Assembly (NCBI GenBank): GCA_028015205.1
Contig: CM051517.1
Location: 55,427,455-55,491,454, forward strand
Direction: 5' to 3'
Length of the DNA stretch: 64,000 nt
DNA from: Mytilisepta virgata
Taxonomy: Eukaryota; Mollusca; Bivalvia; Mytilida; Mytilidae
This document shows positions 1 to 15,000 of this stretch, piece after piece. The translations under genes were made by a program, and so were the position numbers. Each line of letters begins with the position of its first letter. Position 1 is the first letter of the stretch. The notes below the pieces were generated by a model that saw only the letters and a list, made by a program, of their open reading frames with translations, had not been told where the DNA came from and ran no database searches.

Positions 1-3000
1 TCCATGTCCTGAATAGAAGCTTCTTATCGCTATCAGGATTTGTCATGTCTGAAGGCAAGTGATACACACAAATTTCTTCAACATTCTGTGTAAAAAGAAG
101 TAAATTGGCAGCTGCATCAACAAATTTTTGCAACAATTCAATCATTTCTCTCCTAGTGTATTGTAAATTCTTGATTTCACTTTTTGTTGCTTGGTTTTGT
201 GTTCTCAGTGGAAGGCGGAACAGCGTTGCACTGAACTCCTTTTTATTAGTGGGTGACAGATCACATCCAAAAATATTGTTATATGGCCTAAACTGATCTG
301 GAAAATGCTCCCTGTATTTTTTAGTCAAAGGAATTAAAAGACCGGGATTGGTCCCAATGGCAGCATCCCCAAGATGAGTCAAATGAGGATCAAGTATGAC
401 AAGTTTATTTTTGCTAACAAAACTCGGAACATCTGTCAAATTGTAAACTGAGCAGAATCCTAGTCCAAATTTCCCAATCTTCTCTGTGTCCCGAATTTTT
501 GTTTTTCCACCAAGTTCTATGATATTCTTGAAATCCTTTTCTTCAAAGACTGCATCGTTATACACCCATAAAGCTGGACCCTGGCATTCAGCCATTCCTG
601 GATCAAACAACCTGTTTCTGCAGTCACCATTATCTCTCTCATCATAAAGAAACATTACTTTCTTAGCTCCAGCATCATCTGCATTTTGAATCAATTCCTT
701 TGGCACTGCAAAGCCGTCTGCATAACCTTCAAGTAACCCAGCAATTCTTGTCGTTAATTTCTCCTCCTGTCCCCATGCTAACACTTCTGTTTGTTGATCA
801 ACCATAAAACGCTTAGATACAGATGGTACTCCAAGTTTTGGGGCCAAATCATTTATCTCAGGATGAACATAGATAATTCTATCTCCTTTTCCATCATCAT
901 CCTCATTGTCATCAAGAAGGTTAAATGAAAATGAACTTTTACCTGGTGTATAAGTACAATTGCAAACAATTTCAAAAGCTAAACAATTGTCCCTGCACGT
1001 ACTGATTGGCACCAACAGCTCATCCATCTGGGACGGACTGGTTTCCATGTCAACAATGGTCCTTAAAATACTGCATACAAATGTTCTTTCTTTCTTCACT
1101 AAATCTTTATCCAATTCTGTGTTAACGTCTAACCTGTATCTTTCAGCAATACGTTCAAGTAGTGATTTCAAAAGAGTGAAATCTGCATGTGGTTTCACTC
1201 CCAACTTTAAAAATATCTGATCATAGTCATGAAGATCCCTGCTCAGTTCATAAATGTATGGTTCTAGGCTAAAACTAACATGCTTGTTGTTTATTGCAAT
1301 GAGTACCTCATCAAATGCTTTAAAACCTTGAGTGTTTGTTGGAGCACAGTTCATGTCTTTCACTTTTTGTATGCTTTCTACATCCAGCCTGTCTTCTTTA
1401 TTCAGTCCATCTAGATACTTAAAAACATGTTTTGTAATCAGCATATATTCTGAATTCTGTCCTGGATGGTATGACTCTACAGTTTTTTTCAGATGTTTAA
1501 TGACCAAATGCTGTTCAGGTAGTTCCTTCCAACCGTAATGTTCAGTTACACGATTAGCAACTTGTTCCACCATAAACAACGGATTTACAGATCCAATTAT
1601 ATTTCTGAACTCAAAACTTTTCACTTCCTTTGGAGAACAAAGTTTTTTACCATTCCACCACATCATTCCCTCAGGGTATTCATCAGGTTTAGAAGTATAA
1701 ACTGGAACCCAATTAAGATCTTCTATATCATCTAATGTTTTGACTGATATTACATCAGGATGTGTATTCAAAAATCCAATAAAATGTCTGGCTTTCTTAA
1801 TACGACCATCTTCATCAATTCCATTCTCAAAGTTGTGCATGCAGTTTGCAACATCTTTCAAGTCATCAGTGGAGATACTTTCTTCATCTTTCAGACCAAG
1901 TTTTTGAAGAAATGATATACCAAGTCCATTTTCTCTTATGAATTCTTCATCTGGAAAGATATTTGTATTGCCATAAAACAATTCTTTCAGGTATGTTGAA
2001 GTGGGGTCAAAAAGGTCATTGACTCTATACAACTTCTCATCTGATGTTGGCATAAAGCACAACTCTTTTGCCTTTTCTAACACATTTTCAAGTACACTGG
2101 ATGGTCTTTCTTTTAGATACACAATAATCTTTCTCCTATCATCACATTTATATTCTACACTGTTTTCAAGCATTTTATCAATTGTCTCATTAATGCAGTT
2201 TTCCTCCTTTATGTAGATACCTCCAAGACATTCTGCAAACCTTTTTGCTTCAGTGATCAAAAATTGTCTTGGATAACAAAGTCCCTCTGGGTATTCGAAA
2301 TCTGATAGCATTTTGTTGTTCTTCTCAATAGAAACCATTTCTTTTTTGTCTGATACATTATCAAACTGATGGAAAATTCTCAGCATCCTCAACAATTCAT
2401 ATGCCTCCTTTGGGATATTTGAAAAATGGTTTGTTAGAAAGCTGGCCAATTCACAGCGTTCTTGGTCAGTGCACTTCCTATTAATGTCTTCGGCAATCTG
2501 TTGTATTTTCCCATCTACTGCTGCTCCTTTGAAACATTCTAAGATAGTTTCTGATATCGGCAGCTTGATATAATGTCCAATAACATCAATATGTTGAAAC
2601 TTAATTGTCTGTGTTGGTAGGAATATATGGATTCCCATTGTCTTTAACGTCTTTGCTATAGCATCAGGCAATGGTTCATGCTGATCATATCTTGACAACA
2701 TGTAGTCTCCTTTCAGAGGTAAGAATTCAATCATATCATCAGCTTCATTCTCTTTGTCGGACTTCTCTAAATAATCTTCCTGAATACTAAAATTTACAGG
2801 AATAAGAGCTATATTTTCAAATGCAACAAGATTTTCATATCCCCTTGATACAATTTCTTTCCAGACAGCCTGAATCCAATTGAAATTAATAACTTCTTTG
2901 TTCTCTGGTTTAAAGTGACTGTTTTCCATCCTGTAGCAGTTTATGTTCATGGTACAACGAAGCAGTTCCGGAAAACATTCATCAGTCAATTTTCTCAGCT

Positions 3001-3009
3001 GAAATAAAC
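1..3009 (-). CDS. Gene 1 exon 6 (partial): giant exon with ATPase module 2
   Basis: The acceptor CTTTTTAG at 3010-3011 opens a frame that keeps the same register at 3007 and at 118 and continues to base 1, so no net frameshift is present. The product starts [18 protein letters not shown]. Near 705-661 it has [13 protein letters not shown], near 585-555 [15 protein letters not shown], and near 485-450 [17 protein letters not shown] followed by [16 protein letters not shown]. It ends within [14 protein letters not shown]. Each of these aligns with the giant exon of gene 2. The rest of the gene lies upstream of base 1. Confidence 0.9.
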
Positions 3010-6000
3010 CTAAAAAGAAATGAAAGTAAATATCAATCTAGAAATCACAGCCTACAGAAATAATCAAACTCAAAATCAAATTCAAGGATGATTCTACTAT
3101 ACAAATTAGAGCCACTGAGCATTCCCAATATTTTGTCAGCACTGTTAATGATTTTGATGAAAATTAGAATTCTTAAAGAGACAAAACAATGTTTTGCTGG
3201 TTTTTACAATTAAAAGATGACTCTGTAATCAATTCCGGTAATTATAAATATGAGACTGCACTGACTAGAGAGCTTTACAACGATTGGTATTGTATCTTTC
3301 ACAGGATCTTTATTGAGTATTTTGAGTATTCCACTGAACCTTTGAACAGCAAAGTCATACATAATAAGTCGACTATATCCTCATTTTTTCCCCACATTTA
3401 AAATTTTGGGAAAATTTGAAATTCTGTACCTGATGAGGCTGTTGACATACTTTTTATTTGTTTTGAATAAAATAAAGATTTCATTTTGAAGAAAACATAA
3501 TTTTTCATTATTTCCCCCAAAAAATTCCTAGCCCCTTTTTTTGATACTCCCAAAAAAAAAACCCTTTTAGACAGTGAAATATTAAAGAATTTATTGTTTT
3601 TCAGATCTATTTTATAAATTATCTTATACATGCTCATTGCAAAACTATAATAACACTGTCTTCAAAAACTATTAAAACACTGTCTTATATACTGATCCTC
3701 AAATTTACCCCAAAAATATTAAAACACTGTCTTATATACTGATCCTCAAATTTACCCCAAAAACTATTAAAACACTGTCTTATATACTGATTCTCAAATT
3801 TACTCCAAGAATTATTAAAACACTATTGATCTCATTAAAGTGCGTCTTTAACGGAATAAACTGTATCAATTGATTTTAAACATTGATACCGACATTTAAA
3901 TGTTTCAATACAGATTGATAATTTTATGCATGCCGTTTATTCCGTTAAATATGCGGTTCAATGTATTTGGTCTTGTTTTCATTCAACGAAATAAACTGTA
4001 TCAATTTATTAAATAAGTTACTATATGTTTATCTATTGGTACAGTATTCCGTTAATGAAAAAGACGAAGTGCATCTTTAACGGAATAAACGGTGTGAATA
4101 TTCTGATATTCGTTATTGAAACATTTCAATGTCATTTAGGCATACACCTAATCTTAATTTTTCAGTGTAAAGGAAGATCGCTGGTCTAATACGAAATAAA
4201 TAGGATTTGAAATAGGTGTTTTAGTTTGAGAGAACACATGATTAGTAAACAAATAAGCAAGAAAAAAATATAGGTTCATGTGCTCATTATAGAGTTATAA
4301 GGGCTTGAAAATTTGCAGGAAATGGGTTTTCTCTGGATTTTTCATTGTCTTTACACTAACAACTTCAGTCTCTCAAAAATGTATGAAAAAATAAAAAGGA
4401 TTTCATAAAATTTTGTCCAATACAATTTTAAGGTATACATGATTGAATTATAAAAGAAAAAGTGGGGGTTCATGAGCAAAAAATTTCATGTTTAAGAAAT
4501 GGATAAAACCCGAGGATTCCGAAAATCTGACAAAAAACCAAAACATGACCAGTGAGCATCCTTAATTTACATCTTACCAAACCTTGAATAAGTGAAGCAT
4601 ATACTGAAAAGAAATTAGTTCTTGGTTGCATATAACAATTTTACTAGTGATCGTGTGTCTGTAGGACACAGATACCCCCTTGTCCTGCACAAATAAATCT
4701 CATCGATTATTTATGATGAGAAATTGTTTTGAATTATTTTAAATATATGAAAGTTTCATAATATATCCTGTAAAAAATCAGTGACATATTATGACATTGT
4801 TTTTTTTTAAAAGAAATACATTAAAAAGCAACTAGAGGCTCTCAAGAGCCTGTATCGCTCACCTGGATTTAACTTTTCATCTTGAGCAGACCTAAAAATT
4901 TAAGTGTTGCAGTCAATTTGGCTGATTTTTCTATAGGATTCTATGTTAAACTAATTTCAGCTGTGGCAGTCATCTTGGTTGACAGTCCAGTTTCTAAAAG
5001 AGAACCATCTAAGGACCATTTCTGCTAAGTCTTGTTCCAACAGGCTAAGCAGTTTCAGACTAAAAGATATTAAACAAAGGTCGGTGTGGCAGCAATCTTG
5101 GTGAACGGACATATTTCTGAAAGAGGACCTCATAAGGACCAATGCTGCCAAGTCTGGCTCCAATATGTCAAGTGGTTTCAGACAAAAAGATTTTTCAATG
5201 AAATTTTCCATAGGGCCCTATGTTAAACTAAGTTCTGCTGTGGCGGCAATCTTGGTTCACAGTCCACGAAATCAGACATTTCTAAAAAAGTGACCTCCTT
5301 AGGACCAATGCCACGAAGTCCTGCTCCAATATGTCAAGTGGTTTCAGACAAGAAGATTTTTCAATGAATTTTCCATAGGGCCCTATGTTAAACTAAGTTC
5401 GGTTGTGCGGCCATCTTGGTTGACAGTCCGGGTCATCGCACAAATTTCTGAAGGAGGACCATCTAAGGACCATTGCTACCAAGTCTAATTCTAATTGGCT
5501 TAGTTGTTTCAAACGAGAAGATTTTTGAGTGATTTTCCCATAGGGTCCTATGTTAAACTAAGTTCTGCTGTGGCGGCCATCTTGGTTCATAGTCCACGAA
5601 ATCAGACACATTTCTGAAAAAAGACCTCCTAAGGACCAATGCCACCAAGTCTGGCTCCAATATGTCAAGTGGTTTCAGACAAAAAGATTTTCAATGAATT
5701 TTCCTATAGGGCCCTATGTTAAAATAAATTCGGTTGTGGCGGCCATCTTGGTTGACAGTCCGGGTCATTGGACACACCTCTGTAAGAGGACCATCTAAGG
5801 ACCATTGCTGCCAAGTCTGGTTCCAATTGGTCAAGTGGTTTAAGACGAGAAGATTTTTCAATGAATTTTCCCATAGGGCCCTATGTCAAACTAAGTTCGG
5901 CTGTGGCGGCCATCTTGGTTAACAGTCCGGGTCATTGGACATATTTCTGAAAGAGAACCTCCTAAGAACTATTACTGCCAACTTTGGTTGCAACAGGACT

Positions 6001-9000
6001 TGTAGTTTCATATAAGAAGATTTTTGAAAATCAACCCCCCTTTTTTTCTATTTTTAGTAACAGCAGCCATCTCGGTTGGAAGTCCGGCATGCCAGAAATA
6101 ATTTTGGAAGGGGGCCACCCAAGGACCATTCCACCAAAGTTTGGTCTCATTTGGCCCAGTGGTTTGAGAGGAAAAGATCTTTAAAGGATAGTTTACGCTG
6201 GATGCCGTATTTAAAGGGCAAAAACTCCTATAAGGGGTCAATCAACGATTTTGGTCATGTTGACTTATTTGTAGATCTTACTTTTTTGAACATTTTTGCT
6301 GTTTACAATTTGTCTTTATCTATAATAATATTCAAGATGACCTGATGAACATTTTTACCCCATGTCAGTTTTGCTCTAGTTGCTTTAGTTTTTGAGATAC
6401 AAGACAAAAACTGCAGTTTACCCCTATGTTCTATTTTTAGCCATGTCGGCCATGTTGGTTGGCAGGCGGGGTCATCGGACACATTTTTTAAACTAGATAC
6501 CCTAATGATGCTTGTGGCCAAGTTTGGTCCAATTTGGCCCAGCAGTTTCAGAGGAGAAGATTTTTCTAAAAGTTAACAGACGACGACGACGGACAACGGA
6601 CGACGGACGCCAAGTGATGAGAAAAGCTCACTTGACCCTTTGGGTCAGGTGAGCTAAAAATCTAATCAAATCCACTCTGCCATAAAATGTAGGAAATAAT
6701 GACTCAAATAAAGTTGAACTATGATGTACTATATAAGAATACTGTTACTATGAAATATCACTAATACATTACCTTTGGTTCTTTAATAATACACCTAAAT
6801 GCAAAAATTTAATCAAAGTCACTCAAGCATAAAATGTCATGGTCACTCAAATGTTTCGGAGTTGTGCTATATTATACAATGTATAATATATGTATAATGT
6901 GAATGCAATTTTGATATATCATTAATGTACTACCATAGGTTTTTCAAAAATATACCTAAATGCAAATATTTACCAAAGTCACTCAAGCATAAAATATATT
7001 TCATGGTCACTCAAATGTTGCCGAATTGTGTTGTACTATAAAAGATGATTGTAGTTGTGAAATATAACCAATATACTACCATATATGCTCTTTAAAAATA
7101 TACCTAAATGCAAAAATTTTGCCGAAGTCACTCATGCATAAAATATACGTCATGGTGACTAAATTTTGCCAACATTTGTTGTACTTTATAAGATGAATAC
7201 ATAGGTATAATATCATGGATATTTCTCTATAGGTTTCTGAGAAATGGCCCTAAATTCACACACTTAGCCGAGTAACTCATACATGGAATTAAGGCTGCAA
7301 CGACACATGCACTTATGATTCGATTTGATTTTCATCAATTCGATTATTTTTCGATTCGATTCTATAATAATAAATATTTATGGCAGTACCCCTAAATTTG
7401 GTCGATCTAACATTTTCCCAAGGCTTTTTTCTTAAAGTTTCCAAAGTGCAGATTACAAACAGTTTAGGCCAAATAAAAATATATGTGTTTCCGGTTACCT
7501 GACCGATTCTATTTTTAGCGGCCGTTTTGATGACCCTTACATTTTTTTCCTCTTTCTTGAAGATTTTTCAACTTCCAAGAAAAAAATCTGGTCTGTTCCG
7601 GCGACGTCTGGGGTTTTATATTTAGCAAACAATCATGTTGGCCCCCCATGCTGGGGGTCAGCAGTTTAGAAACTTGAAGCTTGTTGCAATAATGATTGCT
7701 TCACCACAATGTGTTTGTTGCCATAACTATACATATTTAATAGGAGTAACATGAAGTTCGTCACATACAAAACAGGATCTGCCATTTTAAATTGGGGATC
7801 GGCACCAGAGTAACAACTCTTGGTGAGCACCTTAAGAAGAACATTTATACCATGTTTGGTTTCAAGTAATTCTGCGGTACTGTAGATTTTTGTTATATTT
7901 CACAGACACTTTCTGTCAAGTTTGGCTCTATTTGGCCAAGCAGTTTTAGAGAAAATCTTTTTTTTTAAGTCAACCAATTAGAAACAAGAAGTGCCCATAA
8001 AGCCATTTTCTGGACAAAATGAGGAAATTTTGTAAAAAACCTCCAACAGATGCTTCCTGTCAAGTCTCGTCCCCTTTGGTTAAGTGGTTTCAAAGAATAT
8101 TATGAACCAATGAAAGACAAAAACTGCCCACGATGGCCATGTTTGTTACCTTATCTGGACGAAATGAGGAAACTTTGTATAGAACCTCCCAATTAGATGC
8201 TTTCTGTCAAGTTTCATTCCATTTGGCCAAGCGACTTCAGAGCAGATTTTTTTTATATCAGCCAATCAGAAACAAGAACTGCTCATGGTGGCCATATCTG
8301 TATTCCGATTGGGATGAAATAAAGAAATTTGTAAAGAACCTCCCATAGATGCTACCTGTCAAGTTACGTTGGCCAAGCAGTTCCAGAGAGAAAAAATTTT
8401 TTTTTTAATCAACCAATGAGAAACAAGAATTGCCTATGGTGGCATGTTTTTTGCCCTATCAGGACGAAATGAGGAAACTTTGTAAAGAACCTCCCATACA
8501 ATGTGGATGCTTCCTGTCAAGTTTCGTTCCATTTAGCCAAGCAATTTCAGAGAAGATTTTTTTATATCAACCAATCAGAAATTTGTAAAGAACCTCCTAT
8601 AGATGCTTTCTGTCAAGTTTTGTTCGATTTGCATGATTTTGCCAAGCAGTTCCAGGTAAATAAAAAAAAAAATTTTAATCAACAAATGAGAAACAAGAAT
8701 TGCATATGGCGGCCATGTTTTTTGCCCGATCAGGACGAAATGAGGAAACTTTGTAAAGAACCTCCCATACAATGTGGATGCTTCCTGTCAAGTTTCGTTC
8801 CATTTAGCCAAGCAATTTCAGAGAAGATTTTTTTATATCAACCAATCAGAAACAAGAACTGCCTATGGCGGCCACGTTTGTTGTCCAATCCGGACTAAAT
8901 TAGCAATCTTTATAATGGACCTTACATAGATGCTTCCTGCCACAATTAATTCCACTTGGCCCTGTGGTTTCAGAGGAGAAGATTAAAATGTGAAAAGTTA

Positions 9001-12000
9001 ACGGCCGGACAACAGACCTTTATTCTGACCAATCAGAAGTTTAAAATATGTTGACGTATAGGAAAACATTACAAAAATACTTGGGAATACCCTAGTTATT
9101 TATTTCTATTTTGAGATTCGTACCGACAGTTGTTGACAATCAGTAGTCATAGTGATGTTGTACATGTAAAGGAAAACAAGTATAATCGTTTCCCGTAACG
9201 GAAGCAAAGAAACAGAAAATACGTATTATCATTTCCCGGAAAACGAGTATACTCATTTCCCACACGTTAAGGGTTAAAAAGTAAATGAAAAACAGAAATG
9301 GATTTGGAGTTGAAAATTCCGGGACCAGAACGAAATCAAAATTTGAAGAAAATGATGAGAAAATTGAATCACAACGGTATGAATTGTGATTTTAATGCAT
9401 CACAGTTAATCATTTCAGCCCTAAATGGAATGTGGGTCATAAAGACCCACATGTTGGAGAAATGCATTCCATTGATATGACACCATAAATCCATAGGATA
9501 TTAAACTAAAGGCAAAACTTTATCGGAGTCAATGTAAATGTAGGTCAAAGTAACTCAAATGTTGTTCATCTGTGCTCAATCCCATAAGGGGATTGTAGCG
9601 GTATTATATTTTTGATATATTTCATTGGGTTTAATGGACCAAAATGCAAAAACTTAACCAAGCCAGATTGATGTACGGATGGACGGACAAGGATAAATCT
9701 ACATGCCCCTTCCACATTCATGAATGGGGCATCAAAATAAAATGTTAAAAGAAAGGAACTATCATAATTTCTTATAAATCCATGTAGATTCATTATAAAG
9801 TGTTTATTTTCATTATTCTCAGTTTTTCCATTAAATAACCTTTACTGTTTGATATGCTTAGCAAAAACAGCTTACGTGTTTCTGACATTCTAGACATGCT
9901 ATCCCAAACAGTAGTGCTCACTGTGGTCTTTGACAGAAATCTTTCCTCTAGCCCTGGAAACAATTCTGCTGTCTCATCTTCCAGTATAAATACATCTTCT
10001 CCTCTATCACAAAACTGTATAAAATTTCCATTATTTAATGGAAGCAAGTTTATGTTAGACAAATCTCCAAAATTGCTGTCTTGAATCACAAATTGTAACA
10101 ACTGTAATTTTTCATCATGAGAGTAATTTTGCCAAAGTTTTGAATGCTGAAAATTTAGGATTTTCTCTCTTAGCATTCTGGGTATTACTGGCTTTGGTTC
10201 ATGACCCATATACTCCAAAACTCTTAGCATGTGCTCTGGCAACTCTACGACATTCTCACCACAGTCTAGAAGTAACTTTTTAACAGTATTTTGAACTTCA
10301 GTGGTAATGTACTCATTTTCATCTGCTTCAAACACAGAAAACAAGGCTTGATCCTTTGTTATCCACATTCCATTACCTTGCTGGGAAAAAAATGATGCCT
10401 CATTCAAAATTTTGTCATACAAGTTTTTTAAGATTAAATTCCAATTTTCTTTGATAGTACCAGACCTTGGATCTGGTATAGAACTATAATACTGTTCAAG
10501 TAATCTTGGAAGATTTTCATCACTGCTATCTTTACATCTTTCTTGCAGAAATTTTACCATTAAATAATATGGTTCAGGTAAAATTTCTTTTCTCATCCCA
10601 TCATTCCAAAGCAACTCCTCAGTTTCATTTTCAGAACTACTTTTTGCATCTGGTTCTTTCAAATGTCGTCTGTTATGTTCCAAATCAAAAAAGCCATTTA
10701 CATGAACAGGAAGTCCAGTACAGTTTTCATCTGATATTGGCAAGGGAAGAAAGCAGAAGATATGTCCTTGCAGTGTACTTTTCTTATTTGAATCCAAACA
10801 ATATGCCACTCCAGTGTATGGACTATAATGTAGTTCCTTGTCCATACATAGAGTTTTCATTGACTCAGATAATGTATTTGTTCCTGCTAAGCAAGTCACC
10901 ACTACAAAATGCTCCTTAGTCTCTTTTGTCTGGATAATAGCTTCAAACTTAGAGACAATACTGTCCTTTGGTAAAGTTTTATTTAGTGCATTTAGGTCAT
11001 TACGAAATTCTGTCCTCGCTTGCTTAAATTTCTCCTCTTGCAAGCCATGCATTTCTACCGTACAGGTGGGAATCTTAGCTTGGAAGTTTTCAAAAATTTC
11101 AATTTTTTCAAGATTTTTAAGGAAGATCAAATTATATGCAGCCTCTTTTTCAAATGATTCAATTAGTTTCCTAGCCTTCTCATCTGTATAAATGGTTGAG
11201 GACAACAAACTATCCTTCTGCCTAAGCGGAAACCAGAAAAGAGTTCCAGAATATTTGCTCTTTTCTAATGCCTGCTGATTGAATCCAAATTTACCATAAA
11301 TACATGCTAAAGTCACCTCAGGAGAGTGTTTCTTCCTCAGGACTTTGAAGGAGAATTCACGACATTCTTTTTCATTCACCTCAGATTTCAATGGATCTAT
11401 TATCAACAATTTATTTCCACTGATAATGACAGGACTATCTGAAAAATAACAAAATTGAAAGATAAAATGATGATTCACCCAAACAGGTTCTATTTTGAAA
11501 TTAGCGGTAAGTCTTCCAGGGAAGACATGTGTCACCTGCATACTTCTCCATACTGATGCACTGTACCAAATATCAGGAAGCTAACATGTCTAGTTCCTGA
11601 GAAAAATGTTACAGAAATTTTGGTACCAGTATCTAAAAAATATTCTAAGTTCTGGCAAACAGGAAGTGGACATACGATAGATTTTAGACTGCCTTACACG
11701 ATACAGTTCTCCATACTCATGCTCTATGCCAAATACCAGGAAGCTAACCTGTGTGGTTCCTGACAAAAATATGACAGAAATTTTGGTACCGGTATCTAAA
11801 ATATATATTATAAGTTCCGTCAAATAGGAAGTGGACATGCGACAGATTCAAAACTGCCTAACTACTAAGTACAAACTGCTTACCCTTCTGGGACACCTGA
11901 GTTTGACCTTGGTTTTTGGAGGGGTCCATAAGCTTTCTATGTTGTATATTCTGTTATGTACAAAGCAACATGCAAGATTTACAATGATTTCTTAGAATAT

Positions 12001-15000
12001 TTGCTTTCGGACAGGTTGGAATACAAATCAATAATTCCATTCCATAATTAACAGCAATGGAAAAGAAGCATATTAGGCATAAAAAAATACATTTTGCAAT
12101 AAGTTTTTTCCCACTGTTTACACATGTCAATATATATATGTGTCGCTTCCAAATTTTGTTCCTGTCTGTTTTGACATTTTTTACATGTCTGGATCAAAAT
12201 TCACATGTATTTTAACCTACTTGTCATTGGAATTTGTTCTTTCCAAAAAGTTTGGAAAAGTGTGAAAACACCATTCTTTCCAAAAAGTTTGGAAAAGTGT
12301 GAAAACACCAAAATAGAATTCATAAGTCACATCATGAGCAGCGTCAAAGAAGTGAAGGCTGTGATACAGGTTCAAACTTTGTTGAATCTGTGCAATTAAA
12401 TTTAAACTTTTTAAACAATTTGATTACCGGAAGCAGACATGAACAAAAAAAATTTTTGGCAGGCAGGAACTAGAATCTACAAATTAATTTGACATGCTTG
12501 ATGTGGCCTTTTCTGCATTTTTTTCCTTGTTATCAAGGGCATAACTTAGCAATGACAAATGACAAATAATCCATACTTATGGTGGCATAGTTCTGTTTCA
12601 CACTTGTCAGATAATATGTAACATGTTGACTTAAATATCTAATATCTCGACTTAATTACATTCGACAATATAGAGTTAAAGGGCACAAAAACTTTTTGCT
12701 GGACATGTATTTTTTTTCTTTTTCCTAAATCTGATTTTTGTGGTAGGTCGAATATATTACTGTGTAATGTACATTGTAATGTTGACACTTTATTAGGTTA
12801 AGCAATATCAGTGTATTGAAAATGTTCGCCCCTTTATCTCTGCAATGATAAAAGTTTCATAAATGCCTAGAGTAACTTTCATTGTATATTTTATCAGTCC
12901 TTAGTTTTTACGACTCCTTAGTTCCCAAAATATCACAATTTTACACCAATAAAATTTGAAGTAAAGAATTTATGTTAGTACAACTGTTATTTCTCCTGCT
13001 GATTCTGTTAATTACTTATATTCTCTTCTACAAAAATCACAAAACTGCATCCACAGTAACTAATTATTGTGTGTCAAGAAATTTTAGTTGCCATTTACAT
13101 AATTATTCTTCTTTATCAAGAGACATGTGGCTCTCAAAAGCCTGTAGATCTTGCATCAATGATTATTTTTGCTATATAACATATATTCTCGCATTTGTCA
13201 CCTTAATATTGACTTGTACGCTAATATAGGATCCTGACTTTTTCAATGGCATTGACTTTTGACCTTCCTTTTGACTTGAACAGTAGTAAATTGTAGTGTC
13301 CTGAACCCAAGGATCCAGAACTCCTTCTATTTTTCGGACATGACCGGAGAAATGTTTATTTTAATAAAAAGATGTACCAAAATTTCGAAGTTCGGCAGAA
13401 CGGTTACCTCATTCGGGTCATTTCCTCTATATAGTTTCAAAATTAACTAAGGTCTCTGTTTTTTTATGATGCTTAATTATAATTAATGTACACCTGTCAA
13501 CAATTTCCATAAGTTCAATCGATGTCATTCATCAGTGACGATCAATCAGTCCTTTTTCACCCCTTTCTACTTTGAAATTAAAAAAAATCCATTACATGGT
13601 ATGTTTCGGAAGACCTAACAGTTCACAATCACAAACTTGAGAGGATAAAATGCCTTGGTAGTTTTAACTCGGCATAGATTTCCACATAGTTGCCATTTTC
13701 TGCACATGTAGTTTATAGAAAATATTCAATAGAGCATGCGCGAATGTTTGTACATTTGTAGTTAAAAATGAAAAAGTAATAAAAATTTCATCTTTCAGGA
13801 AGACTTTCATATACTGATTTCAAAGTTTTTTAACTTGAATTTATTTTAGTCATTTATTTAGCTCCTTTCTACTCCGCTGTGTAGTCCGTTTCCATATCGA
13901 TCTATTTATACGTACCAAACACGGACATCGAAGAAGACACCTATAACATCAAATATATCTGGTTGCTAGGGACTTTTCCATTGCTATGGATTTTTTCAAT
14001 CACCTTGGGCCTTTAGCCTCCATATTGACTTGTATAGCTATATTATAGGGTCCTGAATCTAAATTTATGGTTGCTAGGGACTATTTCATCGGTTTCTATG
14101 GACTTTTTCAATGACCTTGACTCTTGACCTTTCTTTTTGACTTGTATAGGTAAATATAGGGTCCTTAAACCAAATATAGATGGTTGCTATGGGATTTTTC
14201 ATTGGTTGCTATGGACTGTTTAAATAACCTTGACCCTTGACCCTCCATTTTACTTGTATAGGTACCATTTAATTTATTTCAAGTTATGCTCTAAACATCT
14301 GTGATAATAAATCAGACCATCATTTTTTACTGATAATTACTGTTAATATGTAAATAATCTTTCAAGGGCAAAAACTTCTCTAAGGGGTCGTTTTGATGAT
14401 TTTGGTCATGCTGTATTAATATTTGTAGATCTTACTTTGCTGAAAATTTTTGCTGTAACAGTTTGTATTTATCTATAATAATATTCAAGTTAATTAACAA
14501 GAAATCTGAAAGTATTGCTGGCTAATACAATATCTCCTACTATCTTGAGCTATGAGAACTGTGAGAAAACACACAAAATCTCCTTAAGTATGTGAATCGG
14601 ACGAGACGTTTGGACACAGTGACTTCTAAAAATCCTTAAACTATATTTGCAATGGGGTATACAATAAACAATAATTACCCGATCAGCTTGCTCTATAGCT
14701 CATCATTATAAGCTCAAAGCTAACATACCAATAAGATCACTTGGTAAAATGGTTTGCAAAAATCGCTCACCTGTTACTTAATTTGTGTAGATCTTTCATC
14801 AATGATTATTTTTGCTATTTAATGTATACTGTTGCATTTGTTGCCTAAATATTGACTTGAACAGCTAACAGCTAAAATATAGAATCATGAACCCAAATAA
14901 ATATGGTTGGTAGGGACATTTTCATCAGTTGCTATGGAATTTTTCAATGACCTTGACCCTTGATGCTCCATTTTACTTTTACTGCTACCATTTAATTTAT

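Larger units (their letters stand above)
3010..4831. other. Intron of gene 1, AT-rich, mostly without recognisable content
   Basis: 3010-3640 and 4091-4831 hold nothing recognisable on either strand; short reading frames here have no family features. Between them lie a small tandem array and paired inverted repeats, listed separately. Confidence 0.6.

Noticed and set aside
8503..8898. Frame of 131 codons with internal similarity
   Set aside because: The similarity is that of the tandem core of a family A-type array read as protein; periodic non-coding DNA can keep a frame open by chance.
10506..11191. Two overlapping plus-strand frames of 137 and 117 codons
   Set aside because: Both are antisense to exon 5 of gene 1, whose frame is conserved with gene 2.
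11439..11541. Extension of the exon 5 frame upstream to a Met near 11541
   Set aside because: A good acceptor at 11439-11440, the phase match with exon 4 and the alignment to gene 2 show that the extension is intron.
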